A stretch of DNA of 64,000 nt from Streptomyces sp. NBC_01298 (GCF_035978755.1 NZ_CP108414.1:1612001-1676000), one strand, 5' to 3'. Shown: positions 49,399-58,610, numbered from the stretch's first letter. The notes: a model not told the origin generated them from the letters alone. Translations and numbers: made by a program.

Positions 49399-50613
49399 CT
49401 ACCCCCGCACCGCCTCCCCGTGGGTGAGGGTCTCCCACGCCACGAACAGGTCGTCCGTCCCGGCCGGCCGGGTCTTCTCGACCAGCTCGCGGGTGTACGG
49501 GAGTTTCGCGCCCGTCCGCACCGCGTAGTGCTGGAGGGCGACTTCCAGGTCGGGTCCCATCGTGCGCTCCAGCTTGCCGCCGCACAGCCATCCGGGAGCC
49601 TCGGCCCCCAGCTGGTACTTCGCGTGGAACTCCAGTGCCGCCCGGAGCCGCTCGCCCTGCTCCCCGTACAGGTCGACGCCCTGGTGCCAGGCCGTCTCCG
49701 CGATGTGCGCGGACGCCGCGAGCGCGTAGCCGACGTGCATGAGGTTGCGGCAGGTCTCCTGGGCGACGCCGTCCACGTACGTCCCCTGGCCGAACCAGTA
49801 CGCCGTCACCTTCTCCGGCGAGTCGATGGCGGTGCGCGGCGGGGGCAGCGGGTGCGCGCCGTCCCGCTTGAGGTAGAAGTACGCCGGGACCCGCTCCCGG
49901 AACCGCTCCAGGGACTCCTGGAAGACGGCCCGGTCCTCCAGGAACACCGAAATGCCCAGGGCTGCGTCCGTCATCGCCAGCTCCCAGTTGCCGTTGTACG
50001 CCGGCACCTGCGCGCGGACGGCCGGGAGGTAGGCCGTGCGCAGCATCTCCTTGAAGCGGGCGACCCGCCCCTCCCCCCAGTTCGGGTAGTCGGCGTGGAC
50101 GATCTCGGCGGCGCGCGCCCAGGTGGAGCCGGACCAGGCGGCCTGGAGGCCGGCGTTGTCCTCGGCGTGACGTTTCATCACGGCGGACCAGCCGTCCATG
50201 ATCTGCACGGCCTTGCGGGCGTGGGAGGCCTTGCCGTTCACGGACCACAACAGGGCGTGGGTGTACGCGGCGATCGCGTCCTGCCGTTCGTCGAGGCAGG
50301 ACTGCGGCCCCGAGTTGAAGGGGCAGGGCACCACGTCGGCCGGGTGGGGCTGGTAGTCGAGGGAGGCGTAGCGGCTCTTCAGGAGCGCCCGGTACGCCGA
50401 ATTCCAGGGCTCCTTGCCGGCCGCGACCATCTGCTTCGCGTGCTGGAGCCGGGTGTGGCTGACGACGACGCCCGGGTGGCGGAAGACCACGTCGCCCGGG
50501 TCCCCGGCGTGGGCCCGGCCCTCGGGAACGGCGCATGCCGCGAGCAGCAGGCCGCCCGCGAGGAGGGCGCCCACGAGTCCGAGGCCGAGTCGCTTGGATG
50601 TGGATGCGTTCAT
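49399..50613 (-). CDS. Alginate-lyase-family lipoprotein (PL5-like)
   Basis: A 404-residue secreted protein with a lipobox (LLAAC, Cys about 27), so it is likely membrane-anchored outside the cell. It belongs to the alginate lyase alpha/alpha-toroid family: an N-terminal VVVSHTRLQHAKQM, the YTHALLWSVNGKASHARKA helix pair, YNGNWELAMTDAALGI (matching the NNxxxW substrate region) and a late HVGYALAASAHIAETAW. The true polysaccharide is uncertain, since many actinobacterial members are uncharacterised. ATG 50613 is preceded by GAAGG; an upstream GTG at 50622 is possible. It converges with the MBL gene, 10 bp between stops. Confidence 0.85.
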   Translation of the reverse strand: MNASTSKRLGLGLVGALLAGGLLLAACAVPEGRAHAGDPGDVVFRHPGVVVSHTRLQHAKQMVAAGKEPWNSAYRALLKSRYASLDYQPHPADVVPCPFNSGPQSCLDERQDAIAAYTHALLWSVNGKASHARKAVQIMDGWSAVMKRHAEDNAGLQAAWSGSTWARAAEIVHADYPNWGEGRVARFKEMLRTAYLPAVRAQVPAYNGNWELAMTDAALGISVFLEDRAVFQESLERFRERVPAYFYLKRDGAHPLPPPRTAIDSPEKVTAYWFGQGTYVDGVAQETCRNLMHVGYALAASAHIAETAWHQGVDLYGEQGERLRAALEFHAKYQLGAEAPGWLCGGKLERTMGPDLEVALQHYAVRTGAKLPYTRELVEKTRPAGTDDLFVAWETLTHGEAVRG

Positions 50614-50774
50614 GTCTGACACGCCTTCACGCTTGCCCCGCGCCCCGGTCCTCCCACCGCCGATTGAGCCGTTCGGCCCGCCGGGCCCGCTCTAACGGCA
50701 CGCCGGAGGGAGGGTCCGGCGGCCGAACGGCCGCCACCCGCCTGCCCGCTGCGCCCGACCGCTCTCCCGGACCT

Positions 50775-51026
50775 CTACACGGGCACGAGGGCGCAGCGCC
50801 GCATCACTTCGTCCAGCGAGAGCCCCAGGGCCCCCGCCAGGGCGGCGACGGTGAAGAAGGCCGGGGTCGGGGCCCGGCCGGTCTCGATCTTGCGGAGGGT
50901 TTCGGCGGAGAGCCCGGCACTGGCCGCGATCTCGACCATGCTGCGGCCACCGCGGGCCGTGCGCAACAGGGCGCCGAGCCGCTCGCCGCGCTCGCGCTCT
51001 TCGGGGGTGAGGGGGGTACGGACCAT
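50775..51026 (-). CDS. XRE-type helix-turn-helix regulator
   Basis: An 83-residue, single-domain Cro/C1-type HTH protein (GALLRTARGGRSMVEIAASA followed by GLSAETLRKIETGRAPTP). It is divergent from the methionine aminopeptidase gene with 64 bp between the starts, and an extended palindrome sits between them, so it probably controls both. No ligand or partner domain is present. Confidence 0.9.
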   Translation of the reverse strand: MVRTPLTPEERERGERLGALLRTARGGRSMVEIAASAGLSAETLRKIETGRAPTPAFFTVAALAGALGLSLDEVMRRCALVPV

Positions 51027-51047
51027 GCCCTCATCCTACCCCGGAAC

Positions 51048-51089
51048 CCAATAAGTATCCCGTTACAGTTATACCGGTATAGTTATTGG
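51048..51089. promoter_or_regulatory. Nested palindrome in the XRE/map divergent promoter
   Basis: A perfect 12-bp palindrome TATACCGGTATA (51070-51081) is flanked by outer inverted arms CCAATAA (51048-51054) and TTATTGG (51083-51089). The outer right arm ends one base before the ATG of the aminopeptidase gene, so a bound protein would block translation start or the promoter. The stretch is markedly A+T-rich. Confidence 0.75.
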
Positions 51090-51090
51090 C

Positions 51091-51858
51091 ATGGTGGAAC
51101 TGAAGACAGACCGATCGATCGACCAGATGCGTGCCGCGGGCCGCGTCGTCGCCCACGCCCTCGCCGCCGTCCGGGACCGGGCCGCCGTAGGGGTCTCCCT
51201 GCTGGAGCTCGACCTGGCCGCGCGCGAGGTGCTCCGCGAGGCCGGCGCGAGCTCGCCCTTCCTCGGCTACCGGCCGCGCTTCGCCCCGGTGCCCTTCCCC
51301 GCCGTGATCTGCGCCTCCGTCAACGACGCGATCGTGCACGGCATCCCCGACGACTACCGGCTCCGCGACGGCGACCTGGTCAGCATCGACTGCGGCGCGA
51401 AACTGGACGGCTGGGTCGGCGACGCCGCCGTCAGCTTCACGGTGGGCCGGGCCCGCCCCGCCGACCTGCGGCTCATCTCGACCGCCGCGGCCGCCCTCGC
51501 GGCGGGCATCGCCGCCGCCCGGCCCGGCAACCGCGTCGGCGACATCGCCCACGCCATCGGCACCGTCTGCCGCAAGGCCGGGTACGGCATCCCCGACGGC
51601 TTCGGCGGCCACGGCATCGGACGCTCCATGCACGAGGAGCCGGGCGTGCCCAACGAGGGCCCGGCGGGACAGGGGACGAAGCTGCGCGCCGGCATGGTCA
51701 TCGCGATCGAGCCCATGCTCGTCGCGGGCGGTACGGACGACTACGCCTGCGACCCGGACGGCTGGACCCTGCGGACCGTCGACGGCAGCCGTGCCGCGCA
51801 CGCCGAGCACACGGTCGCGATCACCGCCGCCGGTCCGAGGATCCTCACCGCCCTGTAA
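51091..51858 (+). CDS. map: Methionine aminopeptidase, type I
   Basis: A 255-residue type I MetAP, which removes the initiator methionine. The five metal ligands are in IDCGAKLDGWVGDAAVSF (two Asp), GHGIGRSMHEEP (His), IEPML (Glu) and AEHTVAI (Glu). It lacks the zinc-finger N-terminal extension of some actinobacterial copies. Streptomycetes carry several map genes; this one is unusual in being divergent from an XRE regulator with a palindromic operator, suggesting a regulated accessory copy. No ribosome site is visible: the ATG follows GTTATTGGC, and the transcript may be leaderless. Confidence 0.95.
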   Translation: MVELKTDRSIDQMRAAGRVVAHALAAVRDRAAVGVSLLELDLAAREVLREAGASSPFLGYRPRFAPVPFPAVICASVNDAIVHGIPDDYRLRDGDLVSIDCGAKLDGWVGDAAVSFTVGRARPADLRLISTAAAALAAGIAAARPGNRVGDIAHAIGTVCRKAGYGIPDGFGGHGIGRSMHEEPGVPNEGPAGQGTKLRAGMVIAIEPMLVAGGTDDYACDPDGWTLRTVDGSRAAHAEHTVAITAAGPRILTAL

Positions 51859-51885
51859 GGCCTACGGCCTACGGCCTACGGCCTC
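51859..51885. repeat. GGCCTAC heptamer repeat between convergent genes
   Basis: Three to four copies of GGCCTAC (as AGGCCTACGGCCTACGGCC...) lie directly after the map stop. The stop codon of the ggt gene (51876-51878) is formed by the CTA of one repeat unit. Confidence 0.8.
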
Positions 51886-53675
51886 CCGTACGAATACACC
51901 ACCATCGCCGAGCCTCCGCCCCGCCGGCTCGTCTCGGCCGCGGCCAGCCACCGCCCGTCGGGCAGCCGCTGGACCCCGGTGGCCGCACCGATCTCCGGGT
52001 TCTGCCGGAAGCCCTGGCCGAGGGCCGCCAGCTCCGCCCGGACCGGACTGTTCCACAGCTCCGGCTCCAGCTCGGTGGTGGTCTGGTTGCGCTGGCTGGC
52101 CCGCGGCGCCGCGATGGCCTCGACCAGCGGCAGCCCGCGGTCCAGGTGCCCGGTCAGGGTCTGGAGCACCGTGGTGATGATGGTCGCCCCGCCCGGGGAG
52201 CCCAGCGCCAGCACCGCGCGCCCGTCCTCCAGCACGATGGTCGGTGACATCGACGAGCGCGGCCGCTTGCCCGGGCCCGGCAGGTTGGGGTCGGGGACGC
52301 CGGGCGCCGCCGGAGCGAAGGAGAAGTCCGTCAGCTCGTTGTTGAGCAGGAAGCCGCGCCCCGGGACGGTGATGGCGCTGCCGCCGGTCGACTCGATGGT
52401 CAGCGTGTAGGAGACCACGTTGCCCCAGCGGTCGGCGACCGTCAGGTGCGTGGTGTTCTCCCCCTCGTACGTGGTCGGGGCGACCTGCCCGGAGCCGCCG
52501 CAGGCGACCGGGTGGCGGGGGTCGCCCGGAGCCAGCGGGCTGGTCAGCGCCTTGGCCGGGTCGATGAGGCAGCCGCGCGTGTCCGCGTAGGCCTGCGAGA
52601 GCAGCTCCTTCGTGGGCACGTCCTCGGCGGCCGGGTCGCCGACCCAGCGGCCCCGGTCGGCGAAGGAGATCCGGGAGGCCTCGATGAAGCGGTGCAGGTA
52701 CTGGGCTTCGGTGAGCTCGCCGAGGTCGGTGCGCTCCAGGATGTTCAGCGCCTCGCCGACGGTGGTCCCGCCGGAGGAGGACGGGGCCATGCTGTACACG
52801 TCCAGGCCCCGGTACCCGACACGCGTCGGGTCCTGCCGCTTGGTCGCGTACGCGCGCAGGTCCCCGGTGGTCAGGTCGCCGGAGCGGACCACCCGGGTGG
52901 CGTCCGGGTCCACCGGGGGCGTGCGCACGGCCCGGACGATGTCCTCGGCCAGCCGGCCCCGGTAGAGCGTGCCCGCGCCCTTGCGGCCGAGCTCGGCGTA
53001 CGTGTCGGCCAGGTCGGGGTTCTTGAAGGTGGAGCCGACCACCGGGAGGGCGCCGCCGGGCAGGAAGAGCTGCCGCGTGTCGGGGAAGTCCCTGAACCGG
53101 GCCTCGTTCAGCTCGGTCTGCGCCCGGAAGGTGCTGTCCACGGTGAAGCCCCGGCGGGCCAGCCTCTCGGCGGGCTTGAGGAGTTGGCCCAGTGGAAGGG
53201 TGCCCCAGGTCTCCAGCGCGCTGTGCCAGGTCGCCGGGGTACCGGGGACTCCGACGCCGCGGCCGCTGGTCTGGCCCTCGGCGAAGGGGATCGGCTTGCC
53301 GTTCTCCTGGAACAGCCCGGCGGTGGCCGTCGCCGGGGCGGTCTCGCGGCCGTCGATGGTGCTGACCCGGCGCGACCGGGCGTCGTAGTACACGAAGTAC
53401 CCGCCCCCGCCGATGCCGGCGGAGTACGGCTCGGTGACCCCGAGCGCGGCGGCCGTCGCGACGGCGGCGTCCACGGCGTTGCCGCCGTTGCGCAGGACCG
53501 CGATGCCGACCGCGCTGGCATCGGCGTCGACGCTGGCCACGGCCCCGCCGTAACCGGCGGCCACCGGGACCTTCTGCGGGGTGGCGCTCTTCGACGACGG
53601 GGCATCCGCCCCGGTCGAGACGAGCGCCCCGGCGAGCGCGAGGAGCGCTAAGTTACGTGCGGCGGGACCACGCAT
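51876..53675 (-). CDS. ggt: Gamma-glutamyltransferase
   Basis: A 599-residue secreted precursor with a signal peptide (about 1-24). Family signatures are GGNAVDAAVATAAALGV, GIGGGGYFVYYD and, at the autoprocessing site, ENTTHLTVADRWGNVVS, in which the first threonine of TTHL becomes the N-terminal nucleophile of the small subunit. Further signatures are GFLLNNELTDFS, RPRSSMSPTIV and LGSPGGATIITTV. The enzyme cleaves or transfers the gamma-glutamyl group of glutathione and other peptides outside the cell. Full family length. It stands alone, converging with map. Confidence 0.96.
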   Translation of the reverse strand: MRGPAARNLALLALAGALVSTGADAPSSKSATPQKVPVAAGYGGAVASVDADASAVGIAVLRNGGNAVDAAVATAAALGVTEPYSAGIGGGGYFVYYDARSRRVSTIDGRETAPATATAGLFQENGKPIPFAEGQTSGRGVGVPGTPATWHSALETWGTLPLGQLLKPAERLARRGFTVDSTFRAQTELNEARFRDFPDTRQLFLPGGALPVVGSTFKNPDLADTYAELGRKGAGTLYRGRLAEDIVRAVRTPPVDPDATRVVRSGDLTTGDLRAYATKRQDPTRVGYRGLDVYSMAPSSSGGTTVGEALNILERTDLGELTEAQYLHRFIEASRISFADRGRWVGDPAAEDVPTKELLSQAYADTRGCLIDPAKALTSPLAPGDPRHPVACGGSGQVAPTTYEGENTTHLTVADRWGNVVSYTLTIESTGGSAITVPGRGFLLNNELTDFSFAPAAPGVPDPNLPGPGKRPRSSMSPTIVLEDGRAVLALGSPGGATIITTVLQTLTGHLDRGLPLVEAIAAPRASQRNQTTTELEPELWNSPVRAELAALGQGFRQNPEIGAATGVQRLPDGRWLAAAETSRRGGGSAMVVYSYGRP

Positions 53676-53776
53676 TCGGTTCCTCCAGTCGACTGCCTGT
53701 CAGACCTTGGAGCGGCAGCCTAACTTCCCCGCACCCACCGCGTCATGACGGCGGCGTGACGGCTACGATCCGCCGC

Positions 53777-54502
53777 ATGAATGAGGACGTCCGCAACATC
53801 GTGCTCGGGGTGATCGCGACCGCCTTCAGCGGAGGGTTCGGCTGGTTCACCCGGACCTATCTGTGGCGCCGCGCGCTGCGCCGCAAGCAGGCCTTCTTCG
53901 GGCTGCCGACCGGCTCGGACTGCCTGTTCGTGGTCAACCGGCAGATGGGCGGCACCGATTCCTCCCTGCACCGCAACGACGCCTTCGCCCTGCTGGAGAT
54001 ATCCGCCCTGATCAAGGACTGCGGGGCGAACGTGCAGATCGTCACGCACGACGCGGCCCGTCAGGGCTTCGGCGAGCGGGCCGAGTTCTGCGTGGGCGGG
54101 CCCTCCTCCAACGCCCGGACCACGGCGCATCTGGCCTCCATGCTCCCCGGGGTGCGGATCATCGTCTCGAGCGAGCCGGTTCCGGACCGGGGGGCCATCA
54201 CCGTCGGCGGGGAGACCTACCGCTGGGTCAAGGGCCTCACCGAGTACGTGCTGCTGGCGCGGCTGACGACCGGGCAGGGGTCCCGGCCGGTGTTCCTGCT
54301 GTGCGGGCAGACCGCGATCAGCAACCAGGCCGCGGCCCGCTACCTGGCGCGGCACCACCGGAAGTTGACCGACTCCTACGGCAACGACTCCTTCTGCCTC
54401 CTGCTCAAGGTCGTCAACTCCGACGCCTACGGACCCGATGTGACGGAACTGGTCGCCGACGTCACCGGCCCGGCCCGGACACCCGCAGCGGCAGCCGTGT
54501 GA
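53777..54502 (+). CDS. Membrane-anchored protein of unknown function
   Basis: A 241-residue protein. Residues about 5-28 (VRNIVLGVIATAFSGGFGWF) form one membrane-spanning anchor followed by positive residues (RRALRRKQ), so the body is probably cytosolic. The soluble part has an alternating strand/helix pattern like a Rossmann fold: CLFVVNRQMGGTD, NVQIVTHDA, GVRIIVSSEP, VFLLCGQTAISNQAAARYLA. I do not recognise the family. It overlaps the converging P450 gene by 41 bp. Confidence 0.75.
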   Translation: MNEDVRNIVLGVIATAFSGGFGWFTRTYLWRRALRRKQAFFGLPTGSDCLFVVNRQMGGTDSSLHRNDAFALLEISALIKDCGANVQIVTHDAARQGFGERAEFCVGGPSSNARTTAHLASMLPGVRIIVSSEPVPDRGAITVGGETYRWVKGLTEYVLLARLTTGQGSRPVFLLCGQTAISNQAAARYLARHHRKLTDSYGNDSFCLLLKVVNSDAYGPDVTELVADVTGPARTPAAAAV

Positions 54503-55718
54503 TCCCGTTGATGAAGTTCGACACCAACCGGCGCGGTGGCCCGGCCAGTTCGGGCGCCGGCATGGAGCCGATCCACTCCTCGTAGAGCACGCGCAGCTGA
54601 AGCCGCGCGAAATGGGCGCCCAGGCACACGTGCGGGCCGTCCCCGAAGGAGACGTGCGGGTTCGGCGCGCGACCGAGGACGAGGCGGCCGGGGTCGGCGA
54701 AGACGCGCTCGTCGTGGTTGGCGGAGGCGTGGAAGACCACCACCTTGTCCCCGGCCCGGATCCGCCGTCCGGCGAGCTCGGTGTCGGCGGCGGCGGTGCG
54801 GCGGAAGCTCAGCACCGGCGGGTGCACGCGCAGGAGTTCCTCGACGGCCCGGTCCGGCGGGACCCGTCCGTCGGCGAGTGCGGCGTAGGCGTCCGGGTCG
54901 CGGGCCAGGGCGAGCAGGCCGCCGGGCGCGGCGCTGCGCACGGTGTCGTTGCCCGCGACGGTGAGCAGGAAGAAGAACATCTCCAGCTCCGCGTCCTGAA
55001 GCCCGGCGAGCGCGAGGGCGGTCATCACGTCGTCGCCGGGGTGGGCCCTTTTGTACGCGGCCAGTTCGCGGGCGTACCCGAACATCTCCCCCAGCAGTGC
55101 CGGCGAGCGCGGGTTCAGCGGTTTCCCGTCCGGGCCGAGCACCGGCGCCGGCGCGTCCTCGGGATCCTGGTACCCGATGATCCGTACGGTCCACTCCAGC
55201 AGCAGCCCCCGGTCGGCGGCCGGGACGCCCAGCAGGTCGGTGAGGTTCAGCAGGGCGTACTCGTCGGTGACGGTGCGCACCAGGTCGGCGGCCCCGTCCT
55301 CGGCGCCGTCGCGGGCGGCGCGCAGCAGCGTACGGGCGCGGCCCCGGACCCGGGCGGCGAAGGCGTCGACGCGGGCCGGGGTGAAGGCGCGGGCCACGGT
55401 CCGGCGCAGGGTCCCGTGCTCGGGAGGATCCTGGTTGAGCATGGTGCGCCGCAGGAACGGCAGGTCGGCCGGGTCGGGGTCGCGGATCTGGGTGGCGCCC
55501 AGGTGCGAGGAGTACGTGCGGTGGTCGCGCAGCACCCGGACCACGTCGGCGTGCCGGGTGACGGCCCAGAAGCCGGGGCCGGCGGGCCAGCCGAGCACCT
55601 CCGGCTCCTCCTGCCGGGCCACCGGGTGGTGGTCGCGCAGCAGGCGGTAGCGCTCGTACGGGACGCCTTCGGCGTAGAGGCGCGGGTCGAAGACGTCGGG
55701 GGCCGGTCCTTGGTCCAT
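54462..55718 (-). CDS. Cytochrome P450
   Basis: A 418-residue soluble bacterial P450. The I-helix oxygen-activation motif AGNDTVRSA, the ExxR of VEELLRVHPP and the heme loop FGDGPHVCLGAHFAR (Cys about 365) are all present. The I-helix AGNDT is of the sterol/lipid-like CYP125/142 style, in which Asn replaces the usual second Gly/His. No ferredoxin or reductase gene adjoins, so redox partners are elsewhere. ATG 55718 is chosen over the upstream ATG at 55754 to match family starts. The substrate is unknown. Confidence 0.95.
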   Translation of the reverse strand: MDQGPAPDVFDPRLYAEGVPYERYRLLRDHHPVARQEEPEVLGWPAGPGFWAVTRHADVVRVLRDHRTYSSHLGATQIRDPDPADLPFLRRTMLNQDPPEHGTLRRTVARAFTPARVDAFAARVRGRARTLLRAARDGAEDGAADLVRTVTDEYALLNLTDLLGVPAADRGLLLEWTVRIIGYQDPEDAPAPVLGPDGKPLNPRSPALLGEMFGYARELAAYKRAHPGDDVMTALALAGLQDAELEMFFFLLTVAGNDTVRSAAPGGLLALARDPDAYAALADGRVPPDRAVEELLRVHPPVLSFRRTAAADTELAGRRIRAGDKVVVFHASANHDERVFADPGRLVLGRAPNPHVSFGDGPHVCLGAHFARLQLRVLYEEWIGSMPAPELAGPPRRLVSNFINGITRLPLRVSGPGR

Positions 55719-55839
55719 GCGCCACACGGTGGCGGGGAGCGGCCCGGCCCGCAAGGGGGCTCCGCCACCCGTGTCCGCCGTGCGCGACGGGCAGGCGCAA
55801 GGGCGCGCGGGCCGTGACGGCGCGCGGCCGGGCCGGACG

Positions 55840-56397
55840 TCAGCCGTCCTGGTCCGCGGCGATCCCCGGCCGGGTTTCGCACACGGCGCGCCGTTCCTTC
55901 GACTCGGTGCCCATGAAGAGGATCTCGGGGGCCGGGGTGGTGTGCGCCGCCGCGAGGGCCGTGCACGCCAGCTGGCGCAGGGCCGCGCCGGACAGCGGCT
56001 CGACCGCGATGGGCACCACGACGCGCAGGGTCTTGCCGTCGCCGTCGGACGTGACGGCCGCCCGGACGTAGCCCGCGCCGGCCGGGGACTTGCTCGGCGG
56101 CACCGGGATCTCGGTGGTCAGACCGGCCTCCCGCGCGGCCTCGGGCGGCCCCTCCAGCAGGAGCCCGATCGTGAAGCCGAGGTCCGGCCACCGCATCCGG
56201 TCGGAAACCGGGACCGGGACGAGCGCGCCGTCGGGCGCGATGAAGTACAGCAGGCCGGGGTCCGTCGCGGTGGCCAGTTTCACGGTCCCGGCGCGGCCGC
56301 TGTCGACGACCCCGGTGGTGGCGATGCCGCAGCCGGTGGCGAGCACCAGCGGGACGGTCAGCGCGGCCGCGGCCACGGCCTTGCGCACCCGGGTCAT
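55840..56397 (-). CDS. Two-component-associated lipoprotein
   Basis: A 185-residue lipoprotein with lipobox LATGC (Cys about 23). The body (TVKLATATDPGLLYFIAPDG, GFTIGLLLEGPPEAAREAGL, LRQLACTALAAA) resembles lipoproteins co-encoded with OmpR-type systems in streptomycetes, such as the ones in the afsQ and cse loci. It overlaps the kinase stop by 4 bp and probably modulates kinase signalling at the outer membrane surface. The specific system cannot be named from sequence alone. Confidence 0.82.
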   Translation of the reverse strand: MTRVRKAVAAAALTVPLVLATGCGIATTGVVDSGRAGTVKLATATDPGLLYFIAPDGALVPVPVSDRMRWPDLGFTIGLLLEGPPEAAREAGLTTEIPVPPSKSPAGAGYVRAAVTSDGDGKTLRVVVPIAVEPLSGAALRQLACTALAAAHTTPAPEILFMGTESKERRAVCETRPGIAADQDG

Positions 56398-57842
56398 ACG
56401 CGGGCCTCCAGCGGCATGTCGAGGGTGAAGAGCGCGCCGCCGCCGGGGCCGTTGGCCGCGCCCAGGGTGCCGCCGTGCAGGCGGACGTTCTCCAGGGTGA
56501 TGGCCAGGCCCAGGCCGCTGCCCGTGGAGCGGGTGCGGGCGGCGTCGGCCTTGAAGAACCGGTCGAAGATGTGCGGCAGCACCTCGGGGGCGATGCCGGG
56601 CCCGCTGTCGGCGACCTCGACGAGCAGCCGCTCGCCCTCGGGCCGGCTCTCGGTGCGCACGGCGACGTGGACCGGGCTCCCGCCGTGCTTGAGGGCGTTG
56701 CCCACGAGGTTGGCGAGGACCACGTCGAAGCGGCGCGGGTCGAGCCGGGCGCGGACGTCCGGCGGCAGATCGGTGGTGACCCGCCCGTCGGTCCAGTGGC
56801 GGCGTTCCAGGGTCTTGGTGACGATCTCGGCGACGTCGACCTCGTCGAGGTTGAGCTCGGCGGCGCGGGCGTCGAAGCGGGAGATCTCCATCAGGTCCTC
56901 GACGAGCACGGCCAGCTTCCCGGTCTCGGCGCTGATCAGGCGCAGCGCCTTGGCGGTGTCGGCGTCGAGGTCCTCGGCGCCCTCGTCGAGCACCTCGGTG
57001 ACGGCGAGCATCCCGGCGAGCGGGGTGCGCAGTTCGTGGGAGACGTCGGCGGCGAAGCGGCGGGCGCGGGCCTCGGCCTCCCGGAGTTCGCTGACCGAGT
57101 GTTCGAGGGCGCGGGCCGTCTCGTTGAAGGTGCGGGCGAGCCCGGCGAGTTCGTCGGCTCCGCGCACCTCGATCCGGGTGTCGAGCCGGCCGCGCCCCAG
57201 CCGCTGCGCGGCCTTGCGCATGTCCCGTACGGGCCTCAGGACGCTGCGGGCGGCGAGCAGGGCGGGGATCAGGGCGATCGCCAGGCCCGGTACCGCGCCC
57301 ATGCGGGCGGCGGCGACCAGGGCCTCGACGGTGGTCTGCTCGCTGTCCAGCGGCACGACCGCGTAGAAGACGGCGCCGGTCTTCTCGTAGTCCTCTCCGT
57401 ACTTGAAGACGGCGGGCATGCCGACGACGAGGGAGAGGTTGCCGCCCCGGTCCTGCGTGCGCTGGAAGGCCCCGTGGGGATGGGCGGTCACCCGGTCGCG
57501 GAGCTGATCCGTCACCGTGGGCGAGGTGGTCGCGCCGCCCTGGTTGGAGGTCGCGCGGAGCTTTCCGTACTCCCCGTAGACGACCCAGGGGTGCGGCTGG
57601 CCGCGCTTGCCCAGTTCCCCGACGAGGCGCTGGAGTTCCGCCTGCCCCACGGGCAGTTGGGTGGTCTGGGCGTCGACCAGGTCGCGCAGGGTGCTGACGG
57701 CGGTGTCCTGGCTCTGCTTGAGGATCGCGTTGCGGGCCTGCTGGTAGGTGAGCGCGGCCGTGCTCACCGCGCAGATGGCGGCGACCAGCAGGAAGGCGGC
57801 GATCAGCCGGGTGCGCAGACCCAGCGGTGCGAAACGTCTCAT
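56394..57842 (-). CDS. Sensor histidine kinase (OmpR/PhoR type)
   Basis: A 482-residue membrane kinase. TM1 (about 8-32), an extracytoplasmic sensor of about 150 residues and TM2 (about 185-205) lead into a HAMP domain (about 205-260). The HisKA histidine is in RRFAADVSHELRTPLAGML; N box NLVGNALKHGG, G1 DSGPGIAPE and G2 GSGLGLAI complete the ATPase domain. It lies 9 bp after the response regulator gene and overlaps the lipoprotein gene, forming one operon. The stimulus is likely at the cell envelope. Confidence 0.95.
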   Translation of the reverse strand: MRRFAPLGLRTRLIAAFLLVAAICAVSTAALTYQQARNAILKQSQDTAVSTLRDLVDAQTTQLPVGQAELQRLVGELGKRGQPHPWVVYGEYGKLRATSNQGGATTSPTVTDQLRDRVTAHPHGAFQRTQDRGGNLSLVVGMPAVFKYGEDYEKTGAVFYAVVPLDSEQTTVEALVAAARMGAVPGLAIALIPALLAARSVLRPVRDMRKAAQRLGRGRLDTRIEVRGADELAGLARTFNETARALEHSVSELREAEARARRFAADVSHELRTPLAGMLAVTEVLDEGAEDLDADTAKALRLISAETGKLAVLVEDLMEISRFDARAAELNLDEVDVAEIVTKTLERRHWTDGRVTTDLPPDVRARLDPRRFDVVLANLVGNALKHGGSPVHVAVRTESRPEGERLLVEVADSGPGIAPEVLPHIFDRFFKADAARTRSTGSGLGLAITLENVRLHGGTLGAANGPGGGALFTLDMPLEARV

Positions 57843-57851
57843 GCGCGCCGC

Positions 57852-58535
57852 TTACAGCGGGCCGAAGCGGTAGCCGAAGCCGCGCACGGTCTGTATGTAG
57901 CGGGGGGCGCCGTCGGGGTCCTCGATCTTGTGGCGCAGGCGGCGCACGCAGGCGTCCACCAGCCGGGCGTCGGCGTGGTAGCTGTGCTCCCAGACGTATT
58001 CGAGGAGCTGCTGGCGGGAGAAGACCTGCTCGGGCGAGGCCGACAGGTGCAGCAGGAGTTTGATCTCGCTGGGGGCCAGGGGGAGGCGTTCGCCGTTCCT
58101 GGCGACGGTGAGCCCGGCGCGGTCGACGGCCAGCTCCCCGTGGAACTCCACGTCGGGGCGGCCGCCCGCGGGCTCGGTGAGGCGGCGCAGCACGGCCTTG
58201 ATGCGGGCCTCGATGACCTCGGTGCGGGCGGGTTTGACGATGTAGTCGTCGGCGCCGGCCTCCAGGCCGACGACTATGTCGAAGTCGTCCCCGCGCGCGG
58301 TGAGCATGATGATCGGGACCTGGCTGGTCTCGCGGATCCGGCGGCAGACCTGGACGCCGTTGATGCCGGGCAGCATGAGGTCGAGCAGGACGAGCTCGGG
58401 GTGGAAGCTCGCCATCAGCTCGAGTCCGGCCTCGCCGGTCTCCGCGGCGCTCACGTCGTGCCCTCGGCGGCGCAGGCCGAGACCCACGCCCTCCCTGATG
58501 GAAGGGTCGTCCTCGATCAGCAGTACGCGTGGCAT
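57852..58535 (-). CDS. OmpR-family response regulator
   Basis: A 227-residue regulator: receiver domain (about 1-115) with acidic pocket EDD, phospho-acceptor Asp in LVLLDLMLPG and Lys in DDYIVKPA, and a winged-helix DNA-binding domain (about 130-225; VWEHSYHADARLVDACVRRL, TVRGFGYRF). It resembles AfsQ1/CseB-like regulators, but I cannot assign it to either. First gene of the RR-kinase-lipoprotein operon. Confidence 0.95.
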   Translation of the reverse strand: MPRVLLIEDDPSIREGVGLGLRRRGHDVSAAETGEAGLELMASFHPELVLLDLMLPGINGVQVCRRIRETSQVPIIMLTARGDDFDIVVGLEAGADDYIVKPARTEVIEARIKAVLRRLTEPAGGRPDVEFHGELAVDRAGLTVARNGERLPLAPSEIKLLLHLSASPEQVFSRQQLLEYVWEHSYHADARLVDACVRRLRHKIEDPDGAPRYIQTVRGFGYRFGPL

Positions 58536-58610
58536 CGGGTCAGTATTCCAGGGTCGCGGATCGGTCCCCTCCCGCTTTCGGCCGATGTGGGCGGCCGGAA
58601 GCCGGGCCGG

